Positions 1-10,200 of a stretch of DNA of 64,000 bases are shown piece after piece (the stretch's first letter is position 1; each line of letters begins with the position of its first letter). This stretch comes from Caprella mutica (lineage: Eukaryota > Arthropoda > Malacostraca > Amphipoda > Caprellidae): positions 1 to 64,000 of the forward strand of contig CANNZV010000862.1 in the NCBI GenBank assembly GCA_947561585.1, given 5' to 3'. Below the pieces are notes generated by a model, which saw nothing but the letters and a program-made list of their open reading frames with translations, searched no databases and had not been told where the DNA came from. The translations under genes were made by a program, and so were the position numbers.

Positions 1-1065
1 CCCTCACCGGCAGACCTGACAGGAACTCAGACACTCTTAATCTGCTGAAGACGTGAGTACCTACCTATAACTTACCGACTCTAATTATTCTATTTAATTC
101 TTCACAATGAAATATTAAAACACTTCTCACAGACTTATAAAACTGCAATTTAATTCTAAGGTAAGTTGCAAGTTATGGGATGATTCCACCTTTTCGATCA
201 TATGAAAATATACAATACCTAATTATTATATAACTTGAAATATTAATTGGTAGCTATTCATGATACCTGCATGCATCATGGATACGAATTACAATATTAA
301 ATTACATTTTTTATATTATCAATAATGCAGAATCATCTGGTAGCTCGTATTTTTTTTCTTAGACAATTTCTTTCCATTAAAGACAATAATGATGAAATCT
401 TCACACATTAAATTAATTCCCCTATTATATATTTACTAGTGTATTTTCCCGTTAAAAATAACGGGTCATCATCAATACCAATTTATTTTCCAATATTACG
501 TTACTTTTAATGAATTCAATTAGAATTAAATTTTCTGCATAGTCTAATTTAGTTTATAGATAAAATACATTTAAAAATTGAATTGAAACAGGATATTTAA
601 ATATCAAGTCAATATATTCCCGGGCGTAGCATAGTTACATTCTTCATTTGATTGAAAAGATTCAAACTCAACCGGAAATCCATAATATTAGAGGTTATTT
701 AAACTCTGCTTTGAAAGTTCAACGGGCCCCCTTCAACGCAGAGTTTAAATAACCTCTAATATTACATTCTTCATGTTCAATACCCGTCGTGTAGAAGCGA
801 ACACCAAATAAATAAATAAACACACTTAAGGAAATTATTAGTGTAGTTTCACTTCACCTCTACCAGGCACCGGTCTGATAAGTACGTTGTGCCAGTAAAT
901 GATGTTCCCTGTACTTTACTTTCCCCTGTTATTAATTTGTATATTCACTTCACCTCTGCCAGGCACCGGTCTGATAAGTACGGTGTACCAGTGCTGGGTG
1001 TGAACATTGGTGTGGAGGTGCACGGTACCATCAATGTGGGGGACACTATCTTCAAGAGGGTTTGA
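1..1065 (+). CDS. MOSC-domain (mARC-like) protein, last two coding exons
   Basis: This is the C-terminal part of a MOSC-domain protein; the rest lies left of the window. Exon 1 runs to base 52 and reads LTGRPDRNSDTLNLLK plus two bases before a GTGAGT donor. Exon 2 runs 963-1065 after a CCAG acceptor. The phases join exactly as ACG (Thr), giving HRSDKYGVPVLGVN, then IGVEVHGTINVGDTIFKRV and a TGA at 1063-1065. The TG-x(n)-LLKTHR, GVNIGV and GTINVGD segments match the end of the MOSC domain of mARC enzymes, molybdenum-cofactor proteins that reduce N-hydroxylated compounds at the mitochondrial outer membrane. The Moco-binding residues lie outside the window, so catalysis cannot be judged. Another MOSC family member remains possible. 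The intron carries a family A MITE, a family G palindrome and a partial copy of the exon 2 start. Confidence 0.72.
160..330. mobile_element. Family A MITE, degenerate copy
   Basis: The left end resembles the family A terminus (AGGTAAGTTGCAAGTTATGG, then TTTTCGATCATATG). A worn copy of the ATCC-atgat palindromic core lies near 260-290. The right end is too decayed to place. It sits in the MOSC intron. Confidence 0.5.
655..765. repeat. Family G repeat in foldback form
   Basis: Arms 683-714 and 732-763 are inverted copies of TAATATTAGAGGTTATTTAA plus the following AACTCTGC. The arms are almost identical and the loop is GC-rich. The upstream flank matches the flank of the copy near 60130. Confidence 0.7.
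850..992 (+). repeat. 96-bp-spaced partial duplication of an intron-exon junction
   Basis: Bases 850-896 and 946-992 are near-identical 47-bp segments. Each contains CACTTCACCTCT, the CCAG acceptor, and the codons for HRSDKY. The offset is 96 bp (32 codons), and there is no stop between the two copies in the MOSC frame. Using the first acceptor would therefore add 32 residues in frame. Confidence 0.8.
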
Positions 1066-1099
1066 GACTGTGAGTGCTGAGAAATATACTCAGGCCAGC

Positions 1100-1292
1100 T
1101 AAACACTTGCATTCTTTAACACCGCGGGGGAAGAAAAAAGCCTTTAAAAATGTTTTGCACTTGCGTTTTTTTTTTTTAATGCTGCAGGTAAAATTCAATG
1201 ATTTTTTTTTCCTGCAGCATTAAAAAATAAAATGTGAGCACATTTTTATTAAACCTTTTATTTCCTCTGTGTTAAAAAAGCAAGTGTTAAAG
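1100..1292. mobile_element. Foldback MITE-like element
   Basis: Imperfect inverted ends (AACACTTGCATTCTTTAACA on the left; its partner AAAAAAGCAAGTGTTA on the right) flank an inner inverted repeat AATGCTGCAGG / CCTGCAGCATT around an A/T-rich loop near 1180-1230. Confidence 0.6.
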
Positions 1293-1312
1293 CGGGCCCT
1301 AACTTCAAGCTA

Positions 1313-1535
1313 GGGTAAGTTCCGTATTATAGGACGGTTACACATTTTCGATCATATGTAATTCTATATTTTACTTGATATTTTAACATTTATCCGTGAT
1401 AAATTTCCACATTTTTTGACATGTAAGATTTTATAATAGCTATTATTAAAATAACATATAAATGATAATACATAATTATGTATTTTTCTTCACATGGCCG
1501 AAAATGTGTAGTTGTCAGATAACTTAGAACATGGC
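1313..1535. mobile_element. Family A MITE
   Basis: It begins after TA with GGGTAAGTTCCGTATTATAG, then ACATTTTCGATCATATG. The right arm near 1495 is GGCCGAAAATGTGTAGTTG, the reverse complement of the left arm with mismatches. Confidence 0.75.
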
Positions 1536-1640
1536 TAAAATGTCTTGTAGTTATTTGGTTCTGATATTATTCTTAGGCAGCCTACTATATGTATTATTCA
1601 ATATGTAATTCCTCTTAGCTATAAATTAAATCACTATTTT

Positions 1641-3122
1641 TAAAGGGATAGTAAACTTAAAATCAAACAATCGCCAAATTTGTTTTAAATCGATTCAAAA
1701 TATTTAAATATGTAATATTTGAATGCTCGTTTATTTTTAAAATGTTCATATAAAAAGTATATAATGAAATTAGCGACACCTAGCGGAAGTATTACCACTC
1801 ATTAGTATGTACGTGAGTATAGTTGTTGTTTTCATATTAATTTATGTATGCAGTAACTAACCTTTTTTGCTTTAAAATGGTTAAAAGATACAAGACAAGA
1901 AGGCATAACTTTAAAAATAAAGCCATCTCTTCACTCAAGCTAGAATCTAGATAGAAACTTATCTCCATTTGTTTGTTTACAAGGTGGCGACATTGATTGT
2001 GGCGCCATCACAGTTAAGGGCCGTACACACGTAGGGTTTTTTCAGTCTTTCCACCGGACTTTTTGCTAAACTCCTCCCACTTTTTCCACGAGACTTAAAT
2101 TTTGCACCGAAAGTCCGAGACTTTTCAACAACCTACATGTTCTATTATATTCCCCCAATCAAGAGGTGTAATTTTGGAAATCTTCGTATAGCTGCTGTCA
2201 ACTCATAAAATATATTGTAAAATAACAGGATTGGTGTTCATTTTTAACCAATCTTTGCTCCATTCATTTCTTTACCTTGAGGTAAAGAATTCTCATATTT
2301 TCCTTTTTATAAAAGACTGCCAGTAAAATTGATAAAACCTAGTAATGTTTCTATAAACTTTTTTTTAGTATAGTATATTTTAGTAAAATAAATATTACTA
2401 TCTTTATTTTATTTATTTCAACATATTACCTATTAGCTAATACCTTTATTTTATTTATTATAACGCAATACATATTGTACCTAGTACCTATACGTATTAA
2501 TACTTTTACCTAAACTTTATATAATAGCTAAATTACTTTTGTTGAGTGGATTAGGTTAATCATTATATCAAATGAAGCGAGAATAATCTCGGTTAGTTTA
2601 TTACTAAATATTGTAATAAACTTCATAAAAATTAGTAACTAAATAATCTTAGTAATCTAGGTAGGTAGTTCTCTAGTAATTAATTAATCTAGGTAAATGT
2701 AACTAACCTATATAATTAGTAAATAATTAACCCAGGTAATTAGTAATTTTAACTATCCTAGGTAATTAACAGTTACTAACTACCTAGGTTAGTTACCTAG
2801 TTTAAAAAAATAGAGGAGGGCTTATGTTGCTGATATGAGTAGTTAATTGCACGACATGTAAATCCACGAGATTAAAAAGTCAATCCACGTGTGGACGCTA
2901 ATGACTTTTGAATCAAAAGTCTGGTGGAAAAGCGGAGAAAAAAGTCCGGTGGAAAGACTTAAAAAACCCTACGTGTGTACGGCCCTTAAGTATTTGTTAA
3001 GAAATTAATTATATATAAATTGTATTGAACATTACAATTCTACATGAATGCTTTATTCTTACTAAGCAATCGTTTTATCAGAAAAAATGACACCTTTTTT
3101 ATAAAGTTTACTGCCCCTTTAA
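1641..3122. mobile_element. TIR element interrupted by a family C insertion
   Basis: The left end TAAAGGGATAGTAAACTT and the right end AAGTTTACTGCCCCTTTA are inverted and about 1.48 kb apart. A 968-bp TTAA-flanked element (2018-2985) lies inside, so the host element would be roughly 510 bp without it. No transposase is visible. Confidence 0.6.
2018..2985. mobile_element. Family C non-autonomous element, piggyBac-like
   Basis: It begins GGGCCGTACACACGTAGGG and ends CCCTACGTGTGTACGGCCC, with further inverted matching inwards through the AGTCTTTCCACCGGACTTTT stretch. Both sides carry TTAA (2014-2017 and 2986-2989), the target-site duplication typical of piggyBac-type transposition. The 968-bp interior is AT-rich with no long ORF. 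Confidence 0.82.
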
Positions 3123-3407
3123 CCTGAACACTCCAATGACTGACTCATTTTAGTACTTATAAAAAAAAGTAGTCTGAGTCAAACATTTTATGTACCGACT
3201 CTGCAGCCATGATTGAATACCTTTATAATATTAATTAACATTGCCTTGTGAAAAGTTAATCCTTTCATTTCCATCTCATTGCATTGAAGTAAATATTTTA
3301 GATTGAATAGGAAGATTTTCTAAACAGGAAGTAATTTTATTACAGACTTAACACGTGAGTTCTGCTGGATGTAGCATTGGAAAACTAGTGTCCGGATTTC
3401 GATAATC

Positions 3408-3642
3408 ATCTTCGTCTGACACTGTCTTCATCGACTGAGTTGTTTTTACATTGACTGAGTCGGTCTTCATCGACTGAGTTGTTTTTACATTGACTGAGTC
3501 GGTCTTCATCGACTGAGTTGTTTTTACATTGACTGAGTCGGTCTTCATCGACTGAGTTGTTTTTGCATTGACTGAGTCGGTCTTCATCGACTTAGTTGTT
3601 TTAACATTGACTGAGTCGGTCTTCATCGATGCTGACATTGTT
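3408..3642. repeat. 39-bp minisatellite, about 6 copies
   Basis: The unit begins CGACTGAGTTGTTTTTACAT and continues TGACTGAGTCGGTCTTCAT. Because 39 is a multiple of three, the minus strand stays open (3638-3348) with a 13-residue repeat KTDSVNVKTTQSM and a unique tail ending AELTC. No splice signals or family similarity support it as a gene. Confidence 0.85.
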
Positions 3643-3727
3643 TAATTATTTTTTGGTCAAATTCTTTTTATGTGTTTTTAATGTGTCCACTGTTTGATGT
3701 TCCGTTCCGAAATATACCATTTAGCTA

Positions 3728-3958
3728 CAGTGAGATTCCTGAGCTATGAAGTACTGGTTCTTTCATAGCTCAGATGCTCTAACTAGTTTTCTATGATTAG
3801 AATCATAGAAAACTATGGTCATGGTGTAATAACTATAACGCAATTCTTGACGCAAATCATTTTCTTTAAATGAAACATAGAAAACGACTTCATAACTCAT
3901 AATTTAGGTTTTTCATTACTCGAGTGTTTCATTATTTCATAACTCAGAAGTCTTACTG
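3728..3958. mobile_element. TA-flanked MITE
   Basis: The ends CAGTGAGATTCCTGAGCTAT and (reverse complement of the right end) CAGTAAGACTTCTGAGTTAT are about 80% alike. TA lies on both sides (3726-3727, 3959-3960), so a Tc1/mariner/pogo-type origin is likely. An inner hairpin, AGCTATGAAG...CTTTCATAGCT, lies near the left end. Confidence 0.7.
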
Positions 3959-4629
3959 TATTTTAATAAAACTGAAAATTATGGTAAAATGACTCGAGAA
4001 GTCATTTTCTTTAATTAACTAATGATGATATTATTATTATATAAATTAATGTTTTTCTGAGCTTTACTTTTTTCAGTTTTTGCTTATCAGCTACCTGTTA
4101 ATTCAAAGATATTTTAATTAGTGCTTTTGCCATCGTTTGTGTTTGTTTTGTGTTTTTATATCATCTTTTTTACCATAGTTAATATTTCTTATTTTAATTC
4201 TTCAGAATAATGTTTTGCTAAACACTTATCACAGACACATCGTATCAAGTGTAAATTTGGAGTTACCTGTATTTTTCAAAGGATACATTAGGTTCCACAT
4301 TTTCGTTCATGAATGATTAATATATACTTTTTCTTTAAAATGTGAAATATCTGATTTAGCTACTTTTACTATTCTTAGGAAAGCAAAGGGGAGTTCTTTC
4401 TGTAGCTAGCAAACTCTTACTAATTCTATCATTGATGTGGTGTAACAGTGTAGACAATTTATCATATCACGATTATTCTATCGACTTCCATATCTGTACC
4501 TATTTGACGACAATCCTACTATGCCGTTTTCTACTTACGATTGGCAATTATTTAAATTAGATCAGTGTGAATAAATGTTAATTAAGATTAGAAACAAGTA
4601 AATTACTTAAATATTACTAAAACAACTAT

Positions 4630-5293
4630 CGTCACATTTCTTGGTAGGTGACTGTGTTCACGAAGTAGCTTTTCTGCATCCATGAGCATTGTCACAGACT
4701 GATGGTTGTTGCTGTTGTTTGGTCCCCCCCCCCTCTCTCGAGCCTCAGGTGGCGACCGAATGAACGCGCCTCGGGAGTAACCACCCGAGACACGTGTGCA
4801 GGGTGTGGGCCTAGCTGAACCCGATATCCCTCAGGAAGTTGATGACTTCCCGAAGGCGGGTTCATTGGTGCTTCAGTGAATGTGTATGGTTTGTGGTCGG
4901 ATGTTGTTGGATATTGTGGGAAATTGTCCCCGGATCCATATAACAGTACTCACACAGATCTGAGTCCGCCCTCCCAATTATGTATTTGTAAGAAGGGAGA
5001 TGTCCACATCGAAGACGTGACAGGGTTGTCCTGTCACGAAGCGAGAGGTGGACCTCACTAGAGTCGATAGGAGGATACCTAACTCCTAGAAGAGAGTTAG
5101 TTGGGAAGAAGGAAACCGCTCTTTCTGCGAGTGTAGTGAGTATATGTTTTTGTAGTGGAGTGTTGCGTAGACTGATGGTATGAGAATTTGCAGATGAAGC
5201 CACTTTCCTTTTTGACTACTTCTCGCAGTCCCTTTTCAACTTTTGACATTAACGATATTACCTTTGGTTCCAAAGAAGACGTTAAACCCTCTA
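4630..5293 (-). repeat. Family D dispersed repeat, split by a LINE
   Basis: Read on the minus strand, 5293-5169 matches the start of family D (GGTTTAACGTCTTCTTTGGA and the downstream GAAAGTGGCT). Bases 4706-4630 continue it (GTGACAATGCTCATGGATGC, then AGAAAAGCTACTTCGTGAAC). The two halves are separated by a 462-bp LINE fragment. This explains the open frame at 5453-5097, which is family D sequence rather than a gene. Confidence 0.75.
4707..5168 (-). mobile_element. 5'-truncated non-LTR retrotransposon, ORF2 tail
   Basis: The minus strand encodes a typical LINE ORF2 C-terminus: LSLRDRTTLSRLRCGHLPSY, then KYIIGRADSDLCEYC with the usual Cys pair. After one in-frame stop comes LREVINFLRDIGFS and a terminal stop at 4811-4813. 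A 3' UTR with a C-run and CAA-rich tail follows. The 11-bp sequence AGACTGATGGT flanks both sides (4696-4706 and 5169-5179), a good target-site duplication. The copy is dead: it lacks RT and endonuclease and has an internal stop. Confidence 0.82.
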
Positions 5294-5679
5294 TTAAATT
5301 TAGTAAGATAGTTACAACGCTATTTCCTCTCTGTAGGTATTCCTTCGTCAAAACGGGTATGTGTTTGTGTAGTGGTAGTGTTTCTATGCAACTTGTAAGG
5401 GTGTTGATGCTTTCATTGTGATAAAAATAGACCAAATGTCTATCATAATACATGTGCCAATCTATTCCTATTGATGTACTCTAATATTCCCTATGTAGAT
5501 TTATTTTTCTATGACAGATGAGTAGTTAAAAGATATATAGTGCCACATAAGTGTATCGATGTTGTGTGCTAATGTTAAGGAAATATTTTTCTAAGGGCCG
5601 TATTACTGCAAATCCGAGAGATAGGTTTTTTCTTCAAAATACTAAAATAGGATTGGAAACGTGTTATTAGTAATCTCTA

Positions 5680-5848
5680 GGGTTGTGACAATGTGCTTTA
5701 AAATCATAGATCGCGAAAATATTATAGACGGAGAGAATTAAAGAGTATTGAATGGTTCTACACCAGCGGTATATAGTATTCGATACCATTTCATTTCGTC
5801 TGTGATATTATTAAGATCTATTATTTTTAAAGCCTATTGTCACAACCC
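5680..5848. mobile_element. Family B MITE
   Basis: It begins GGGTTGTGACAATGTGCTTT after TA and ends with TATTGTCACAACCC. The interior shares GACGGAGAGAATTAAAGAG and CACCAGCGGTATATAG with the other family B copies. Confidence 0.8.
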
Positions 5849-6488
5849 CAGTCATCTGAATCACTTTAGAAAAGCTTCATCAAGACAATAAATTCTAATC
5901 AACCCTTCACTTGGCCACAATATCTTCTATAAAATTGTCTTTTAAATGATAATTAGCTATATTTTATATAGTAGTTATGTCTTTGCTCATTCTATTATTT
6001 TTCTATTTATTTCCTCTTACTCGATAGAATTTACCAAAAACTGCGCAATGATAAACTATTTATTTTACAAAATATTCTTCCTCCATGTATAATATTAGTC
6101 TATTATATGTTTGTAGTTTAATTAATTATGTAGCTAATTTCTACATTCTAGAGCATGTTTCCTAAATTTGTAGTGAGTTGAATTTCACCATTTTCTTCAT
6201 CACCTAAGTCCTTTGTATTCCTTTCAATGATTTCTATACTTATTTAGCAAATATTTAGGTAGTAACTTTTAGTAGTAAAATACTTAGTAACTTTTAGTAA
6301 TAAAATCCCTATTAACTTTTAGTAATGAAGTTTTTTGATCTCTCTATTAGTTACCCCAGATATTGCAGATATTTTATCTAATGATAAAAAATGAAAAACT
6401 TTATCTCTCTCTATAGTATTTGTGTTACCAAATAAAATATCCTGTTTGAATTATTTGCTTGCTATGTTTTTGATCTTGAAGTGTAACA
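5849..6488. other. AT-rich intergenic stretch
   Basis: I see no gene here. The only structure is a short irregular repetition of TTTTAGTAATAAAA-like words near 6265-6335. Confidence 0.5.
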
Positions 6489-6606
6489 GGGGAAGTTTAC
6501 GATTTATCGGACAGTTCCACAATTTCGATCTTATTTGAGTATTAAATTATATATTTTTTCTTATGCTCGAAAATGTGGAACTGTGCGATAACTCGGGTTT
6601 CACCCT
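6489..6606. mobile_element. Family A MITE
   Basis: The arms ATCGGACAGTTCCACAATTT and GAAAATGTGGAACTGTGCG are inverted around a short AT core. The copy is 118 bp, among the shortest of the family. Confidence 0.75.
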
Positions 6607-7090
6607 GCTTGATAATATATATATTTGAATGTGGTGGACTTCTATTAAAACAATAAAAATCTCTGGTGATTTTACTTTCTACCCAGACTCCTATTTTCTC
6701 AATGTAAATATCATAAAATAGCCACAGAGACTACACTGGATTTTTAACTAACGTTGTAACAGAAGAAGGATTCGAAAACACTAAATTGATCCTGCAAACT
6801 TTGCATTCAATCATATTGGAATGTTGATTGGATTGGTTAGCCTATATGATAAAAATCATTTTTTTTATCAATAGTTTTCTCATTAAATATACCTTTATTA
6901 TCTAGGTATCTATGCAGTAAATTATGATGCTCTATTTTTACCTTTGAATTCTAGGGTGCTATACAACAATTGAACTAGGATTAAAAACTATTGACCTAAA
7001 AAAATTCAAGATATGCATATTTTTAGGTACTGCCATTTGAAAATATTATACTGTATGATTCTTTTTTTTTACCTCATCTGTTATTTAATT

Positions 7091-7132
7091 TTAGGGTAAC
7101 TTTCTTGTCAGTCACAATTCAAGTTACCCTAA
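7091..7132. repeat. Short foldback upstream of the FBXL18-like gene
   Basis: TTAGGGTAACTT and AAGTTACCCTAA flank an 18-base loop, about 120 bp upstream of the start codon. It could be a MITE relic or a regulatory hairpin. Confidence 0.5.
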
Positions 7133-7254
7133 ATCAGCTGATCTGAATTTCTTAAATAAAAACAGAGAAACTAGAAGTATTTTGAATGCTTTATACATAT
7201 TTAATTTAGCTCGTAAATTTAATTATTTAGGTAATTCTTCAATTTAATTTTCCA

Positions 7255-10200
7255 ATGGAAGCTGAAAATTACTTTAATATAATTCCTGATGAGATTATCA
7301 TTAAAATACTCTCATTCCTTCCCACAAAAGACTTGATTTCAATTTCCCAAACCTATTTGCGGTTTGGCAATGCTTCCAAAGACAAATCCCTTCTGCAGTA
7401 AGTAAAATAAGAACAGAGGTATTCTGATTATTCTCGAAAAAGGGCTTCACTTTATGTTTTTAATAATAACTGTGACATTTTAATTAACTAGGCCTAGTTT
7501 GTATACCTTATAATACACTCTGGAAAAAGTAGGGTCAACAGTCAACTCAGGTCAAGCAGGTAAATTGCGGCACACTGACTAACTGCGGCGTCTTACAGCA
7601 GAAACATCATAAATTCAAAACACACGTTAAAAACTTAAGTTAATAAATTATAGCATGCACTACACTTATTTTGATAGCTATGCAAAATTTTAATATAGTT
7701 TCGGTTCAGAATGTTTTAAAAAGTAAAAACTATCTTGAGAGGGCCGTAATTAAAAATTAAGGGGATCGACTCCGTAAAAAGTTAAAAATTTAGCAAATAT
7801 TTTTTTATTGCTTAAATAGCTTCAATATATGGTAAGATTGTCTGTGTCAAATATTAATACTATAGGTACCTAGCGCATAATCTTAAGTAGATTTATTTTT
7901 TTCGAATTTAGCTCTTATAAAAATAGTTGTTTATTTTTTTATTTTTGCTTTAGCAAAGAATTATTGTCGGTTATATGCCTGAAGTACCCTGCTGACAGAG
8001 AGCCCTGACAGCCCAAGGGGATACTTTGTTTGGCTTTTATTACCTGTTCTGAAAACCTATAAATTACTGTATTGAAGTTTGAACGTTAAAAATTTCCGTC
8101 AATTTTGAAGATACGGCATTGCGTTTTTTTCATTCGAAGCGCAAGATAATGCTCTACAATAACTGTTGAACAAAATTTCTTATCTTGGACTTAGACCTTT
8201 TCAGTATTTGTTTTTTTCCAGAAATTGTGAAATAAATTTTTTTTTTTGAAAAATTCAAAAAAATTAACAATAAATATGAAATAAAAATTTTTGGTCAATA
8301 GATATTGTAGAGCATTATCTTGCGCTTCGAATGCAAAAAACCGCAATGCCGTATCTTCAAAATTGACAGAGATTTTGAAAATTTAAATTTTTCATTTTTT
8401 TTTCGTTTTCTTTGAATAAATCGTTTTCTATGCCTCAAATCGAAAAAAATTCATAAACAAAAAGAGCTTAGAATTAAATTCTCCAAATGGTTACCAAGTT
8501 TCATAATCGTAGCTTCAATAATAAAAATGTTTTAAATTTCGGGAGTCGGTCTCCTTAAAGGGCCGCAATTTACCTTGGTCTCTTCTGATGGATTAATTAC
8601 TCTGTTGGTCCAATGGTCTTTGAGTTTAGCAAACCTTAAAGTACAGCAATAAATTAACCCTTTAGCAACCACTGACCAGGTGATACCGGATACGTATCTA
8701 AAAGCTGAGCGTCGCACCAGATTACGGCGCACCACTGTACATTCTATTAGATAGGTATTTTGAATACAGATTAATGATAAATGGAGTGAATTTGATAGGT
8801 AATTGTCGTATCAAATTTATGACTGAGTCTGACACCTGACTGTACCTGAATCCAATGTTTATACTACACAGTTTAATTATTTGATTGAGATGTTTAATTT
8901 GGAATAGAAAATAAAATTCATCATAGAAAACTGTGATTAAAATTTTATGGGGGTAACTATTGTAAACTTTCAGTCTGAAGTGTAGATAAAAATTTATTAG
9001 TTAGCCGTTAGGTAGATGTATCATGGGGCGTGCCGCCCCCCGGGGCCCCGAACCCCCCTGCCAGGTCATTAAACAATCATGAAGTGTGCAGAACAACAAA
9101 CTAGCTGATACAACAAACTTCACAACACTGATAACAGTTATTTACTTTGAGATCATTAATAGAAAGTAATGTGGTGCGCCGCTCAGCTTTTAGATACTGT
9201 TAGACCAGGTGGACACTTGTGTCTCCTTTCATATAGTAGTTCCATGGGACCAACTGGCCTTCAATTTTTTTTTATAAATTGGAAAAAAATTCTCATCAAA
9301 TGATTTTTATACATATCCTCACTGATGTCTTAACTCAGATAAAAGTTATCAAATATTTTATTCAAAGTCAGAAAAAACAAAAAAAAAAGTGGCTCGCTAA
9401 TTTGCTAAACGGTAATGGCTAGTCAGCCCAGTCTGAAAAGTACAGCAGGACTTGTGGATTAATCCTGCGCCCAAGTCCTATTTAATTGCTATGTTCCCAT
9501 GTTGTTTGCTGCGCCCAAATCCCAATTTAAAAAAAAATAAAGATCCTGGGTCTGCCGTCTGTGCCAGTATGAAAAGAAGGTCTCTACAGACCCAGGTTTT
9601 ATTACAGAAATTGTGATTTGGGCGCAGGATTAATCCACAAATCCTGCTATAGCTACTTTTCAGACTGGGTTAATGGGAACTGTGTAATCTGCAGCATTTA
9701 GCCTATACAATTCATCTGTTAGCCTAAGATATTTTCCAGAGTGGCTTATAATTAATACCTATGCCAGCAGCCAGACTGAGAACCCAGATTGACTCCCTGT
9801 TCTCCCAAGAAATTATTTATTTTGCCTTATTTCTCTGTAAAAAAATTAACAGTAAATTTGTGCTTTGGCCATTTACTGGCCAAACCCAAATTTCTGTTAA
9901 GAGTGAATTAAACAAAAATTAATTGTCTCACATTTTAAAACTCAATATCATTACTAGCTAAACCTCATACTTCAACAATCTAATGTGAATTTATTTGCTA
10001 TCCTCTATTAAAATAATTAAACATAATATTTTAGGAATTTAACTTACAATTTCCTCTTTCAGTTGCATTGACCTGAGAGCTTCCTATGGCTTCAAGTGGA
10101 GTGATATATCGTCATTTCTACGCTGCAACTCCTACAAGAAATACATTCAACATGTCCACATTGACCACTGCTACTGGATGAACTGGTCTCAGGATGCCAG

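Larger units (their letters stand above)
7515..9744. mobile_element. hAT-type MITE enlarged by nested insertions
   Basis: The outer ends ACACTCTGGAAAAAG and TTTTCCAGAGTGG are flanked by a perfect 8-bp duplication CTTATAAT (7507-7514 and 9745-9752). An intact 137-bp relative lies at 51752-51888. This copy holds one insertion at about 7556-8577 and another at 8658-9669, which account for nearly all of its 2.2 kb. It lies in FBXL18 intron 1. Confidence 0.78.

Noticed and set aside
5097..5453. Minus-strand ORF of 118 codons as a host gene
   Set aside because: Its sequence is largely the 5' part of family D in minus orientation, interrupted by the LINE.
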